Shown here: positions 23,901-33,384 of the stretch, in pieces
How the letters are laid out: every line of letters starts with the position of its first letter
Numbering within the stretch: position 1 is the first letter of the stretch
Assembly (NCBI GenBank): GCA_037954235.1
Contig: JBBMOA010000017.1
Span: 26,490,527-26,554,526, forward strand
Direction of reading: 5' to 3'
From: Aulostomus chinensis
Lineage: Eukaryota; Chordata; Actinopteri; Syngnathiformes; Aulostomidae
DNA length: 64,000 nt
The notes under the pieces: generated by a model
The model's input: only the letters and a program-made list of their open reading frames with translations
Told to the model about the DNA's origin: nothing
The model's database searches: none
Program-made: the position numbers and the translations under genes

Positions 23901-25816
23901 CCCCTCCCTAACCAGCCACACCTACATTCCTGCCAGTCATCACAGGGATTCAGGTGAGGCTGGTGAGTCAGGACCCTCACTCGTTCAGGGTTACTGGTAC
24001 CTGATGCTGTCACTGGGGAATCAACGTCCCAGCACAACTTCTACTGAGAATTCAAAACCAGGATTTTCAGAAAGGCCTGAATGGAGGGACGGCCGACAGC
24101 TTGAGGGAGGGTGGGGGGCGGCAGCACTTGTCCTGTGGAGTTTGCTGGCTATTGATGGATGGCAGTGATGCCGTCAGCTGGTCTCTGGTGAAAAGGTGAG
24201 CAGGAGTGAGTGTGAGAGGAGTGAGCGCATAAATCATCTGGAAGAGTTTAGCGTAAAGTAGCAGGAGGGCTGTGGAGGCTGGGGAGCACTTGTCTTCAGC
24301 TGGCGGGGGGGGGGGGGGGGGGGTTTGTTTGCTTTAACCAGTCCAAGCAGTCAGGAGAAGAAAGACCGGGCCTGACCCCCCAAGCCCCTCCCCCAACTCC
24401 TGTGAAACACGCTCCCTCACATATAAGGTGTGCCCACCCCGGTGTTACGCTGTCGCTTCATACGACTGCCACTTGTTTGTCCAGTTCAGAGCTTGGATGT
24501 ACAAACTTCCTGTGGTCAGGGCTAGGAGGGCGGAGCTCTAACCAGCATCAGCCGATTACATGGTTGCGTTGTGGCTCAGATTATGCAGGTTAAAGATGAG
24601 GTCAGGTTCTGCCAATCCCACCAAAGTGTTTCAGCCTGGGTGGAAGTTCTGCTGTGGAACCAAGATCCGGGCAACAACACGTGAAGGTCACAGCAGAGAG
24701 GAAACGCGAGCCGTCCGGTCCGCCGTCGTCTCCTCGCTCTGACTTGTCGTTGACCAAAGTTGTTCCTTCTCATTTCAAGCAGATATTTTCATGAACTGAA
24801 ACCTTCAGCTGGTTTGGAGTCCTGAACCGGTTCCTCAGTGCCAGCTAGTGCTGAAGAACCGGTCTCACAGTGCCAGCTGGTACAAAAACCACTCAAACGG
24901 CAAACAAAAACTTTTGGGGAAGTTTATTTTTTTCAATTTGTCCTAAATTTCCTAAAATCTTGAAAAATTTGCACCTTCTGACACGGATGGGAATGTGACC
25001 CAAGGGCACCAATGTGCTGAGTGAGAGTTGAGCGGTTCTGGTTCTGGTCCTGCTCACCTCCTTTAGTGATCATCTTGCCAAAATGTTCATTTTCTTTACA
25101 TTTGAAACTCAATGAGAAAATGTGGAGGTCAAAGGTCAAGACCACTGTGACAGGAATGCATCACGGAGCCTAAACTGAAGTTCTGGTTTAGGCGAAGTAC
25201 ACATGAAGTGTCTTTGATGCAGAACTGGAGAACATCACACCCTGACTAGCTCGTTCTAGGATGGAAAACATGGCTAAAGGAGGAGAACCGTTGGTGTCAA
25301 AGAGTTTCCTCCCTCCAGTCTGGGGTTCTTCTCCATTTTCAGGTTCCCCCGTTCCCACCGCCAGCACGTTAGCACCGGTAAACCAGCATTTGATCCCGAG
25401 TCCTGTTGCCCCCCCACTCTCTGAAGAAGCTGTCTGCCAAGCATCAGAGAGGCTGCAGCTGTCAGACCCCCCCCCCCCCCCGCTAACGTCCTGCAGCGTC
25501 TGCATCACCAACATGTTTGTGCAGCAAACAAATGACAATGTTGCAGTTTGCTGTCAGAGACGAAGGGACACGTTTACTAGAACTCTGTTCTTACTTCATG
25601 TTCTGGGTGTTTGGGAACATCTCCTCACTCTGAATGTTCAGGAGGAGCTTGAAAAGCAGAACTGTGACGTGGTGGCGCCCTCTGCTGTGGTAAGGGTGAA
25701 CGACTGATGAGCGCAACTCGACGAGCTCCGAGCAGAATGATGCGGTCGAGCAGGTCGTTCTACTCTGGAGACATCAGCCGTGTCCCAGAAGCCCAGAGAT
25801 GAAGAGTCAAGACTCT
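20945..25816. other. Intergenic stretch between rdh14 and yipf7
   Basis: Both genes end into this interval (convergent). I find no further exon. Notable contents are a poly-G run at 24,305-24,323 and a C run at about 25,469-25,482. A 148-codon + strand ORF at 25,261-25,707 has no recognisable domain. TTTATT at 24,923 would read AATAAA on the yipf7 strand, 0.9 kb past its stop. Confidence 0.55.
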
Positions 25817-27619
25817 TTAAAATACAGTGAGAAGAGCAAAGAGCCCATAGAGCAGCGCGCACGGGTAGGCCACCAGCAGCTGCTGGCCCTCCATGCTGAG
25901 GGTGGAGATGAAGATCTTGGAGGCAGAGAGGCTACACCAGGAGACCACCAGGACAGCCAGGACGGTGCCCAGCACGCCCCTGTCAACACAGACAGGTTAG
26001 GGTTAGGGTTAGAGGGTCACAGCAGCCCGGCAGCATCTTAAGGGTCAGAGTCCAGGATGATCCTGATCCAACATTTCCTCGATAGTCTGGGAGTACGGAA
26101 CATTTCTGAAGACGACCTGGACTTTAGCTGGCATGTCTCATATTGATCCAATAAGGCCTTGGCGGTCCCCACGAGGACACATACCACCTTAGGCCTTCAC
26201 ATTAGATTCTTGCATGAAATCCCATCATACGTGGGCGTCACATGGTCACAGCTACTTACTGCAGAGAGTAGAAGACAGCACATGCGGAGAGAGCGACCAT
26301 GGGCAGGAGGCAGTAACCCAGGACGCTGGCCACGCAGCCGTAGGACACGGACCGAGAGCTCATCAGGCTCAGCAGGACGAACATCCCGATACAGGCGGTA
26401 GCACTGATGCCGTACACGTAGCCAAACTGGGCTTTACCTGCCTGCAGGTGGGACAGCAACAAAGCCACATGACAAATAGGACTACGCTGTCACAGAGCCA
26501 TGCGTGCCACGAGTCAGAACCCACCATCATTAGAGTGACGCCCAGTGCAACGCAGAAGAGTATCGGGCCCGTCAGGTCCGTCTCGTTCATGATGCTGCCA
26601 TCTGCTGGCTTGAAGGGGTTCAGCACCGTCAGCGTCTTCTGCCATATGTGATCGAAATTGATGCCAAGTTCTGGATAACGAACCAACAGGAGCCCAAGTT
26701 CAAACTCAACTCATTAACCGAGTTCTGCCTGACTCTTCAGTCAGGTTCATCAGCTGATCCCACCTGTGGTTCTATGACTGCAGGTGAGGAGCGTCCAGCA
26801 GGAAAGTCTACCTGATGACATGAGGCGTCTTTATCTGCTGACCCCCCACTTCACTTTAGCTAAGCTAACTAGCAGCCAGCTGTCTGAAGGGTCCCTGTCT
26901 CTCTATCTGCTCATTCCATTTCACAGCAAGTTTTCCACTCAAAGCAGTTTGATAACAGAAAATAATTGCATCTTAAAGATTTATTCTCTCCAGGTGTCAA
27001 AAAGTGGGTTTAGTGCTTGGACGTCTGGCCCTGGGGTGGTGGATCCGCCCCCAATACTTCATTAGAATGGCTCTTCTCTACCTTCAGTGCAGGAAAAGAA
27101 TGAAGGCTCTGTCTACCCTCCAGGAGGGGGGGCTCCTCTTCTCCAGGGTCCCCTCCCGTCCCCGAGGACCTGCTGTCCTGCTGCTCCATTGAAGGGTCCA
27201 CGAACGTCTGAGGTCCACTGAAAACAGCAGTTGCAAGAACACGTATGAGGACAGGAGCCTGGTGTTTCTGGGCTGTCAGAGCCTCTAGCAGGGCACCACT
27301 TGGCTCATGTTGTGACAGCACAGTGGAATAGAACCCTACACACGTGAAGGAAAGTGTCAGTTCAAGCCATCTCATGTTTAGAAAAAATACTGTGAATAAT
27401 TTGTTCCATAAAAATCCATCACAAACTAGAGAGTGCAGTTTTCAGCCAGGGTGAACAGGGCGAAGGGGCGAAGTCTGGGGCTAAAAGTACTCACTAGTTG
27501 TAGTAACCAGGGCTTGCAGGATCAGAGGAGTCGAAGCTGAAGGCCCCCGTCTGGCCCTGCTCGTCCATGTAGTACTGCGTTTGGTAGAAGTCCTGCTCAA
27601 ACTGCTGGAAGTCCCCCAT
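25817..27619 (-). CDS. yipf7: Yip1-family Golgi/ER membrane protein YIPF7
   Basis: This encodes a five-pass Yip1-domain protein. The YIPF5/YIPF7 subgroup sits in ER exit sites and cis-Golgi and takes part in Rab- and COPII-linked early secretory traffic. There are five coding exons on the minus strand: 27,619-27,495, 27,217-27,117, 26,670-26,525, 26,441-26,260 and 25,979-25,817. All introns are GT-AG and the phases agree, giving 238 aa. The N-terminus has the DFYQTQYYMDEQ segment, followed by acidic EEEPPLLEELGINFDHIW, then the membrane block. NETDLTGPILFCVALG and GCVASVLGYCLLPMV match YIPF7 better than YIPF5 as I recall them, but YIPF5 is the main alternative. The protein is somewhat shorter than human YIPF7, mainly in the variable N-terminal linker. 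The last intron contains three TTAGGG units. It is head-to-head with lamtor3. Confidence 0.88.
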
Positions 27620-28140
27620 GCTGCTCAGAGGCAGAGTACAAAATACCACAAAAGTGTAGATTAGAACCAGAATGAAGGTTGAAAAGGTTTTCCAGAGGCT
27701 CTGCAGCGGTTTGACCTGTCCTGGGTAGAAACTCTGAGACCTGAATCTGATTTGGACTCCTGTGGCCTGAAGGTAAGTGATCCAAGCGGTCCTTGTGAAG
27801 AACCTGCTGGCCTGCAGGCAGAACCAGGTCCTTCGTCTCCAGCCAACAGGCCTGTTACTGAGGCTGTAGAGGCAGACGACATGTGACACCGTCAGGGAGC
27901 AGGTTCTATTAATAGCATGGGTGCACTGGCGACTTCTCAGTTCCTACTCACCGAAACACAGGAATATGATCGCATTCAGCCCCCGAGGCCACTGCCATGA
28001 GTCAGAGCCTCTGATTGGACGAGGAGCACAAACAGAACCTGAATCTGCTGGCAGCTGAAAGCGGTTTGGTTTTCTTTTGCTTCCATGGAAATAAAATGAA
28101 AAATAATTTCCTCTCATGAAACAAAGGCTGAGCAAACACT

Positions 28141-28547
28141 TCGGCTCTTACTCTTCATCTTTGCCAGGCTCGTTGCTATGACGTGAGATCGCCGTGGTGC
28201 TGCGTCAGAGTGACGTCTTCACGTCGTCACCACTTCCCCAGTAGCCGGAAACAAAACAACCCTGTCATGTGATTCCTGCTCGCGACTCGTCTGGTAAACC
28301 GCCTCAACAACAGCCCAGGGAGCGAGGTGGGTTTCATGAGTTCATAACCAGTAAACTGTCACGCGGAGGCTAGTTAATAACAGGAATACTTCCGGAAGTG
28401 CTGCTGCTAGCTAGCTAAGCCATTAGCTTGTTTAACTCCCGGTTCCGCCACAGGCCGCTGCTCGTCTCTCTCAGCCCTCCTGACCAGCTCCTTCTGCCCG
28501 CAGCCATCGCACCGAGCGGCCGCACAAGCGGAGGATCCGCGGTCGTC
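28141..28547. promoter_or_regulatory. Likely bidirectional promoter of yipf7 and lamtor3
   Basis: The start codons of the two divergent genes are 930 bp apart. The interval has CpG-containing sequence and several CREB/ATF-type cores: TGACGT at 28,179 and 28,211, and GACGAC/ACGTCGTCAC at about 28,221. A TCATGTGA E-box (M-box type) lies at about 28,265. A possible non-coding yipf7 5' exon on the minus strand ends near 28,153 at GTAAGA. These are motif matches only. Confidence 0.5.
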
Positions 28548-30310
28548 ATGGCGGATGTGAGTGTCTGTCCGCAGCTGACCGGCCTCAGCTCGCATGGAGC
28601 CGCGCTCAGGGGGAGGGCCGGCGGGGTCGTGTGTGTCTCCGTCGGTCTGTCCCGTTAGCTTCGCTTTGTTAGCCTAGCGCTCGCCTGCGGGCAAGCACTT
28701 CTCTGAAGATCTGTGTCTTTGCAGGATTTGAAGAGGTACTTGTACAAGCAGCTGCAGAGGTGAGTGGAGGGTGTACCCGCTAGCGGCGACACCCCAGCAT
28801 GTGTAGTAACGTCTGCCTGTGTCGGCAGCGTCGAGGGGCTTCACGCCATCGTGGTGACCGACAGAGACGGAGTCCCGGTCATCAAAGGTACCCAGCAGCT
28901 CTGGAGGAGGGGTTGGTGGTTGATCACTAGTACTGAACAACTAAAGAGTACTGTCTTATTTTTTTTTATACAAGTAGATATTCTCTCGTTGTCGTTACTA
29001 CTTCTGTACTTCGACTGTATTATACTTTGTTTTCTGTGCTTCTCTTGTGTACTCCTTCAATCCCGGGAGTCTGAAAGTACTCGGAGCAGTACAACCATGA
29101 TAAAAGCCCCTTCAAGCCCCTTAAATCTTGCTGATTATACTACTAAAGAAAAGTTCTGGGTCACGTGAGCCCAGAAGCTCCACCCTGGTGTCAGTGACAG
29201 ATTTGGCACCCGGTGCCTAATGAACCCTCGACCTTCTCTGGCATGTTCGGAGTCGTTCAGTCGCTGTTTGTGCTGCAGTTGCCAATGACAGCGCTCCGGT
29301 CCACGCGCTGAGACCTGGCTTCCTGTCCACCTTCGCTCTGGCCACAGACCAGGGCAGCAAGCTGGGCCTCTCCAAGAACAAGAGCATCATCTGCTACTAC
29401 AACACCTACCAGGTGGGTCCAGCGTTTCTACGAGCTCAGCAGCACCATCTCCTGGCGTCCCTGTCGGGGTCCTGTCATGTCCGCCGTCTCTTTCTCCCAC
29501 AGATCGTGCAGTTCAACCGGTTGCCGCTCGTCATCAGTTTCATTGCAAGCAGCAACGCTAACACAGGTAACGTCTGTCTGTCGTAATCTCGCCCCCTCCA
29601 GTCGACATCATCCGGGTACGCCAGCTGAAGACTCGCAGACTACTGGTCTAGCTGCACGCTTGAGAACTCGCCGTCCGTCCGAGGCGCTAAACTGGGTCAG
29701 GCTAACATCGCTAATGCACCTCAGCAGTCCTCGTTGATGGCAGCTTTGGCAAAAGTTGTCAAATACAAGTGTGACAGCACAGATGGGAAAGTCCGTCAGT
29801 CGTTGATTCAAACAACGATGGAGGATCGGACCGCCAGGTACCACGAGCCTGGCTGGGATGAAGAGAGCCACTAGAACCTCCTCCTATTGGTCTGGTAGTT
29901 AGAATCATTGACCGATTGTTTCCTTATTAGTATCGAAAGGGTTCAGTTTGATTCGGACCGGAGCGCCTCTCTGACGGTGGCCCGGCCGTTTCAGCTCTGT
30001 ACATTCAGCTCTTTATTTAGACTAGAAAGAGTGGACGGCTGTAGCAGGCGGGTGAGACGGGCCTTGAGTCCTGCAGGTGCCAGGGGTCTGCAGAAAGACC
30101 AGCGGAGACTGAGGATGTGCTTCTATTGAAGGGGGGGGGGGGGGGGGGCGACCACTCAGTTGAAGGAAAATCAGCGAGCGACCAAAGACACCAGAGTTCT
30201 TATGTATTATTATTGGTTTGTCCTACGTGTCCTCAGGTCTCATCATGAGTCTGGAGAAGGAGCTGGCCCCTGTAATAGAGGAGCTCCGGCAGGTGGTGGA
30301 GGTGACATAA
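28548..30310 (+). CDS. lamtor3: Ragulator subunit LAMTOR3 (MP1)
   Basis: LAMTOR3 is a roadblock-fold scaffold that pairs with LAMTOR2 in the Ragulator complex on late endosomes and lysosomes. There it supports Rag GTPase/mTORC1 signalling and MEK1-ERK signalling. There are six coding exons: 28,548-28,556, 28,725-28,759, 28,829-28,887, 29,279-29,412, 29,503-29,566 and 30,237-30,310. All have GT-AG borders and the correct phases, giving 124 aa, the usual length of the family. The protein is nearly identical to the mammalian one (SVEGLHAIVVTDRDGVPVIK, ATDQGSKLGLSKNKSIICYY, SLEKELAPVIEELRQVVEVT). The first exon codes only Met-Ala-Asp; CATGGCGG around the ATG is a YY1-like start context. An AATAAA polyadenylation signal is at 30,519. 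It is divergent from yipf7 and convergent with dapp1. Confidence 0.97.
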
Positions 30311-30340
30311 GGCCCCCTGCAGACCCCTGAGCTGGACCAG

Positions 30341-30421
30341 GACCAGCAGCTACATGCCCAGCAGCTACATGCCCAGCAGCTACATGCCCAGCAGCTACAT
30401 GCCCAGCAGCTACATGCCCCC
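30341..30421 (+). repeat. 15-bp tandem repeat in the lamtor3 3' UTR
   Basis: CAGCAGCTACATGCC is repeated about five times with no changes, starting 30 bp after the stop codon and ending 100 bp before the polyadenylation signal. It would therefore be part of the mature transcript. Confidence 0.9.
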
Positions 30422-30624
30422 TGCACAGCTCAGCTCTCCAGAAACGACTGGAGGCGCCGACGTCCTCACGCCACCAACCATCACTGAACTTTTCTATTGA
30501 AACAACATTTTTGTGAGAAATAAAATGTTAAGAACTCTGAACTGACGATTTGTTTTCAGCAGGTTGTGTTGCATCTGCCTGTTTTTACAAAATACTACAA
30601 CACCCCCCACACACACAGTATTTT

Positions 30625-30712
30625 ACCTTCCAAGTACTCACTAATGGGAGGTTTTCCCTCCTGCATCACTTCTCAGTGCCTCCAGAATGCTACTAACAGT
30701 AGCTTAACTGAG
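30625..30712 (-). repeat. Dispersed repeat family 'DR', copy 5 (degenerate)
   Basis: Retains TTCCAAGTACTCACTAATGG, TTTTCCCTCCTGCATCACTT and GCCTCCAGAATGC, but is interrupted and shortened. Confidence 0.5.
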
Positions 30713-30902
30713 CAGGAGACCCGAGCCTGGCGTGTCTGCTGGATTCAGGAGTCGATGCCCTGCAGAGTTGGACAGTTCAGCTGCTCAGTTGTTGCCACAA
30801 AGACGTAACGCAGGAGGGAGAAAACGTGACCTCAACACACCTGATAGTGAGTTCTGACAGGTAAGGTAGACCTTTGGGTGAAGTATGATCTTGATGAAAC
30901 AG

Positions 30903-31122
30903 GAGGCGTGGCTCAGAGGTAGAGAGGCCATCTACCACCCGAAGGGTCGCTGGTTTGATCCCCACTTCCCCTGGTGACTATGTCCAAGTGTCCTTCAGCA
31001 AGATACTGAACCCCGAACAGTTGCTGATGGTCCTGTGATGGACTGGTGACCCGTCCAGGGTGAACCCGCCTCTCACCCACAGCCAGCTGGGATAGGCAGT
31101 ATAGAAAATGGATGATGGGTGA
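30903..31122 (+). mobile_element. tRNA-derived SINE of a second type
   Basis: The 5' part reads like a tRNA gene, with A box TGGCTCAGAGGTAGAG and B box GGTTTGATCCCC. It is followed by a body (CCTTCAGCAAGATACTGAAC) and a tail (GGACTGGTGACCCGTCCAGG, then CAGCTGGGATAGGC). The tail matches the tail of the SINE at 15,489, so the two families share a 3' end. A truncated head of the same type lies at 54,597-54,665. Confidence 0.85.
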
Positions 31123-31975
31123 TCTTGATGTGCGGTGTGGATCGTACCATCTTTCTCCTGGCAGGGTCAAATATGACCAACAGACAAACTCGACAACACA
31201 AAAGCAGCTAAGCTGGGTGGAAGTTACGAGACATGAAAGCACCGGTTTCTCTCTCATTGGTTGAATCTTTATTTGAACAGCAGACGTTGGTTTCACTGAG
31301 CAATGTTCCTACCAACATCGGTCCACATGAGACCGAGGCAACCAAGGGACCAGCTGTCCAGGCCAGGACAGCCTCGTGACCATAGGGCTGTGGTTTAGTG
31401 TCACTCAGCAGGTGTGGGTTCCTCCGCTGCTCAGAAAAACAGCGGTTGGGAAATTTTGGAACTTGCTGACATCAATGGAGGTTTGTTGCGTGGAGGCGCT
31501 GGAACTCCTGTAGAGAATCTCGTCAACTTTGGCTCAAACATCCACTGGGACTCGAGGACGAGGTGTAACTACCACCATGAGCAGAGATTTCAGCGGGAAC
31601 ACAAAAGAAGGACGGACGTTGCGCTGTTAATGTTTGGGTGAAAATGTAGAAACGACACATCTGACTTGTCATGAAATAACTTCATGATCAAATACGAACA
31701 TCTTTGAGGAAAGACAATCCACCGCAAAATAAAACTGCCACCAGGATGTTTCAGTGTAAGCTTTTTCTGTTTTGTATGAAATAAATCCGTCCTCCAAGTC
31801 CACGTCTTGGCTCTGGGACGACGTCTTCAGCGTTGAGCAGTGGGACGATGGAGGATTCGTGCAGCTCAGGTTCATCTTCCTTTCTGTATCTGAGACTGGA
31901 AACAAGGGTTCAGGTCTGATCAACCACAGTGCCTCACACACGCCGACACACCACTGATGGCCTGTGCCTTCCATC

Positions 31976-31977
<2 letters not shown>

Positions 31978-32016
<39 letters not shown>
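31978..32016. repeat. (GT)n microsatellite
   Basis: About 18 uninterrupted GT dinucleotides. Confidence 0.96.
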
Positions 32017-32019
<3 letters not shown>

Positions 32020-33084
32020 CAGCTGCCAATCATCTTCACAATCCTGCTGATGACTGACAGGTGACCAGGGTTCTACACCAGTGGTTCTCTGACTGTGAGC
32101 CCCCTCTACTGGCAGTGAGGCGTGTGATTGTGGACAGTTGGAGCAAACGCCCAGATTCTTAGTGATGCGACAGAAGAAGAAGTCGGTTCAGTTGTGTGTC
32201 TGTCTACTTGAGGCCCAACTGGCGAGACTACTGTGTAACCACTGTACTGCTCCTGCTCCCTTATTTGCCCCCCACTGGGATAAATAAAGTTGTCTGAGTC
32301 TGGGGATGGCGGCTGAGTAACAGTCCATCTGGGCCTTCCCCTATTTCACTCTGAGAATACCAGCTATCATCTAATAGAGGATCCAGGCTACCAAGACTGA
32401 GAAACACTGTTAGGTCTCCAGTTGACATCAAGAGTTCAAAATCCAAAATGTCAATCGACCATGAGAGGATCAGGAACCTGCGAAGGTTCAGCAGCTTCAC
32501 CTGAACCTCTCAAACAGCTGAGGATCGGCAGCCGCTTGTCTGCATTTACAACAATGATCGATGAACGGTGTCATCAGTCTGCGTCCTCCGCTTACGCTCA
32601 CAGGTTGAAACGCACTTCAACGCCAACAATGCTACGTCAACCCTGTCTGTCCCAGTGCTGTCATTAGGGTTGCTGCTACCTTGGCCAGGGCTCACCTGCA
32701 AAAGAGGTGCTTTACCTGGATGTGATTTTATCCCTGGTTACGTAAAGGTGAAATAAAAATGAAAAACTGGGTTTGAGAGTTGAAGAGCTGAGCCGGATTT
32801 CAGGAATAAGGAAGTGGCCTCAACGTTGCATAGATCTGACAATTCTGTTAGTTGAGCTTGCAGCTGCACTCCTGCCTCTGACGCCTCCCGACTCACACAC
32901 TTCCTCTATCGACAAGTGCTGAAACTGCCAACTTCCCCTCAACCCGTCTTCCCCACTCGGAGATTTCTCAGACTGATTTTCACCAGTGAGACTGCAGGGT
33001 TGTCCTTTTGTTGGTTTTTAAATGATAATGAGTGGAAGGTGGAGGCCCTCCAGCTGTTTGACAGTAACATTTCCCCTAAAAAAT

Positions 33085-33275
33085 GTGTGTTTTGCCTTTC
33101 AAGTGCTCACTGATCGGAGTTCGCGCTCACTGATCGGAGTTCGCGCTCACTGATCGGAGTTCGCGCTCACTGATCGGAGTTCGCGCTCACTGATCGGAGT
33201 TCGCGCTCACTGAGGTGTCTCCCGGGTGCAGGAAGAGCCAGCCACGTGTATTTAGCATCAGGCTAATGGAGACTG
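33085..33275 (-). repeat. DR repeat copy 6 with internal 20-bp tandem array
   Basis: The flanks (TTTGCCTTTCAAGTGCTCAC on the left; GCTCACTGAGGTGTCTCCCG and GGAAGAGCCAGCCACGTGTA on the right) belong to the DR family. Between them, from about 33,103 to 33,212, GCTCACTGATCGGAGTTCGC is repeated about five and a half times without change. It corresponds to the single CTCACTACCAGGAGTACTCA segment of other copies. Confidence 0.85.
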
Positions 33276-33384
33276 AGGGCTGACGCGTGCTTGCAGTCAC
33301 GCCAACCCAGAAATAATTTCTCTTCAGCACAAAAACACCTTTTCTGGGGAAAGTATGACCTCAGCATTGTTTGGTCAAGCTCAC

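Larger units (their letters stand above)
31123..33384. other. Region downstream of dapp1 exon 8
   Basis: The last dapp1 exon and 3' UTR should lie here, but I could not identify the short C-terminal coding exon. An AATAAA on the minus strand near 31,271 could end the dapp1 transcript. The stretch also contains a (GT)n tract (31,978-32,016) and a DR repeat copy with an internal tandem array (33,085-33,275). Confidence 0.4.

Noticed and set aside
25261..25707. 148-codon plus-strand ORF downstream of yipf7
   Set aside because: Contains a C-run-derived poly-Pro, has no recognisable domain or splice context.
25995..26013. Interstitial telomere repeat
   Set aside because: Only three TTAGGG units in the yipf7 last intron; too short to mean a chromosome fusion or healed end.
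31669..31977. Missing last exon of dapp1 in the 102-codon minus ORF
   Set aside because: The reading shows none of the basic RSRSF-type tail expected for DAPP1, and no in-phase acceptor gives it.
32078..32409. Second hAT-like MITE (CAGTGGTTCTCTGAC ... GAGAAACACTG)
   Set aside because: Ends are only roughly complementary and I see no 8-bp target duplication, so I do not list it as an element.
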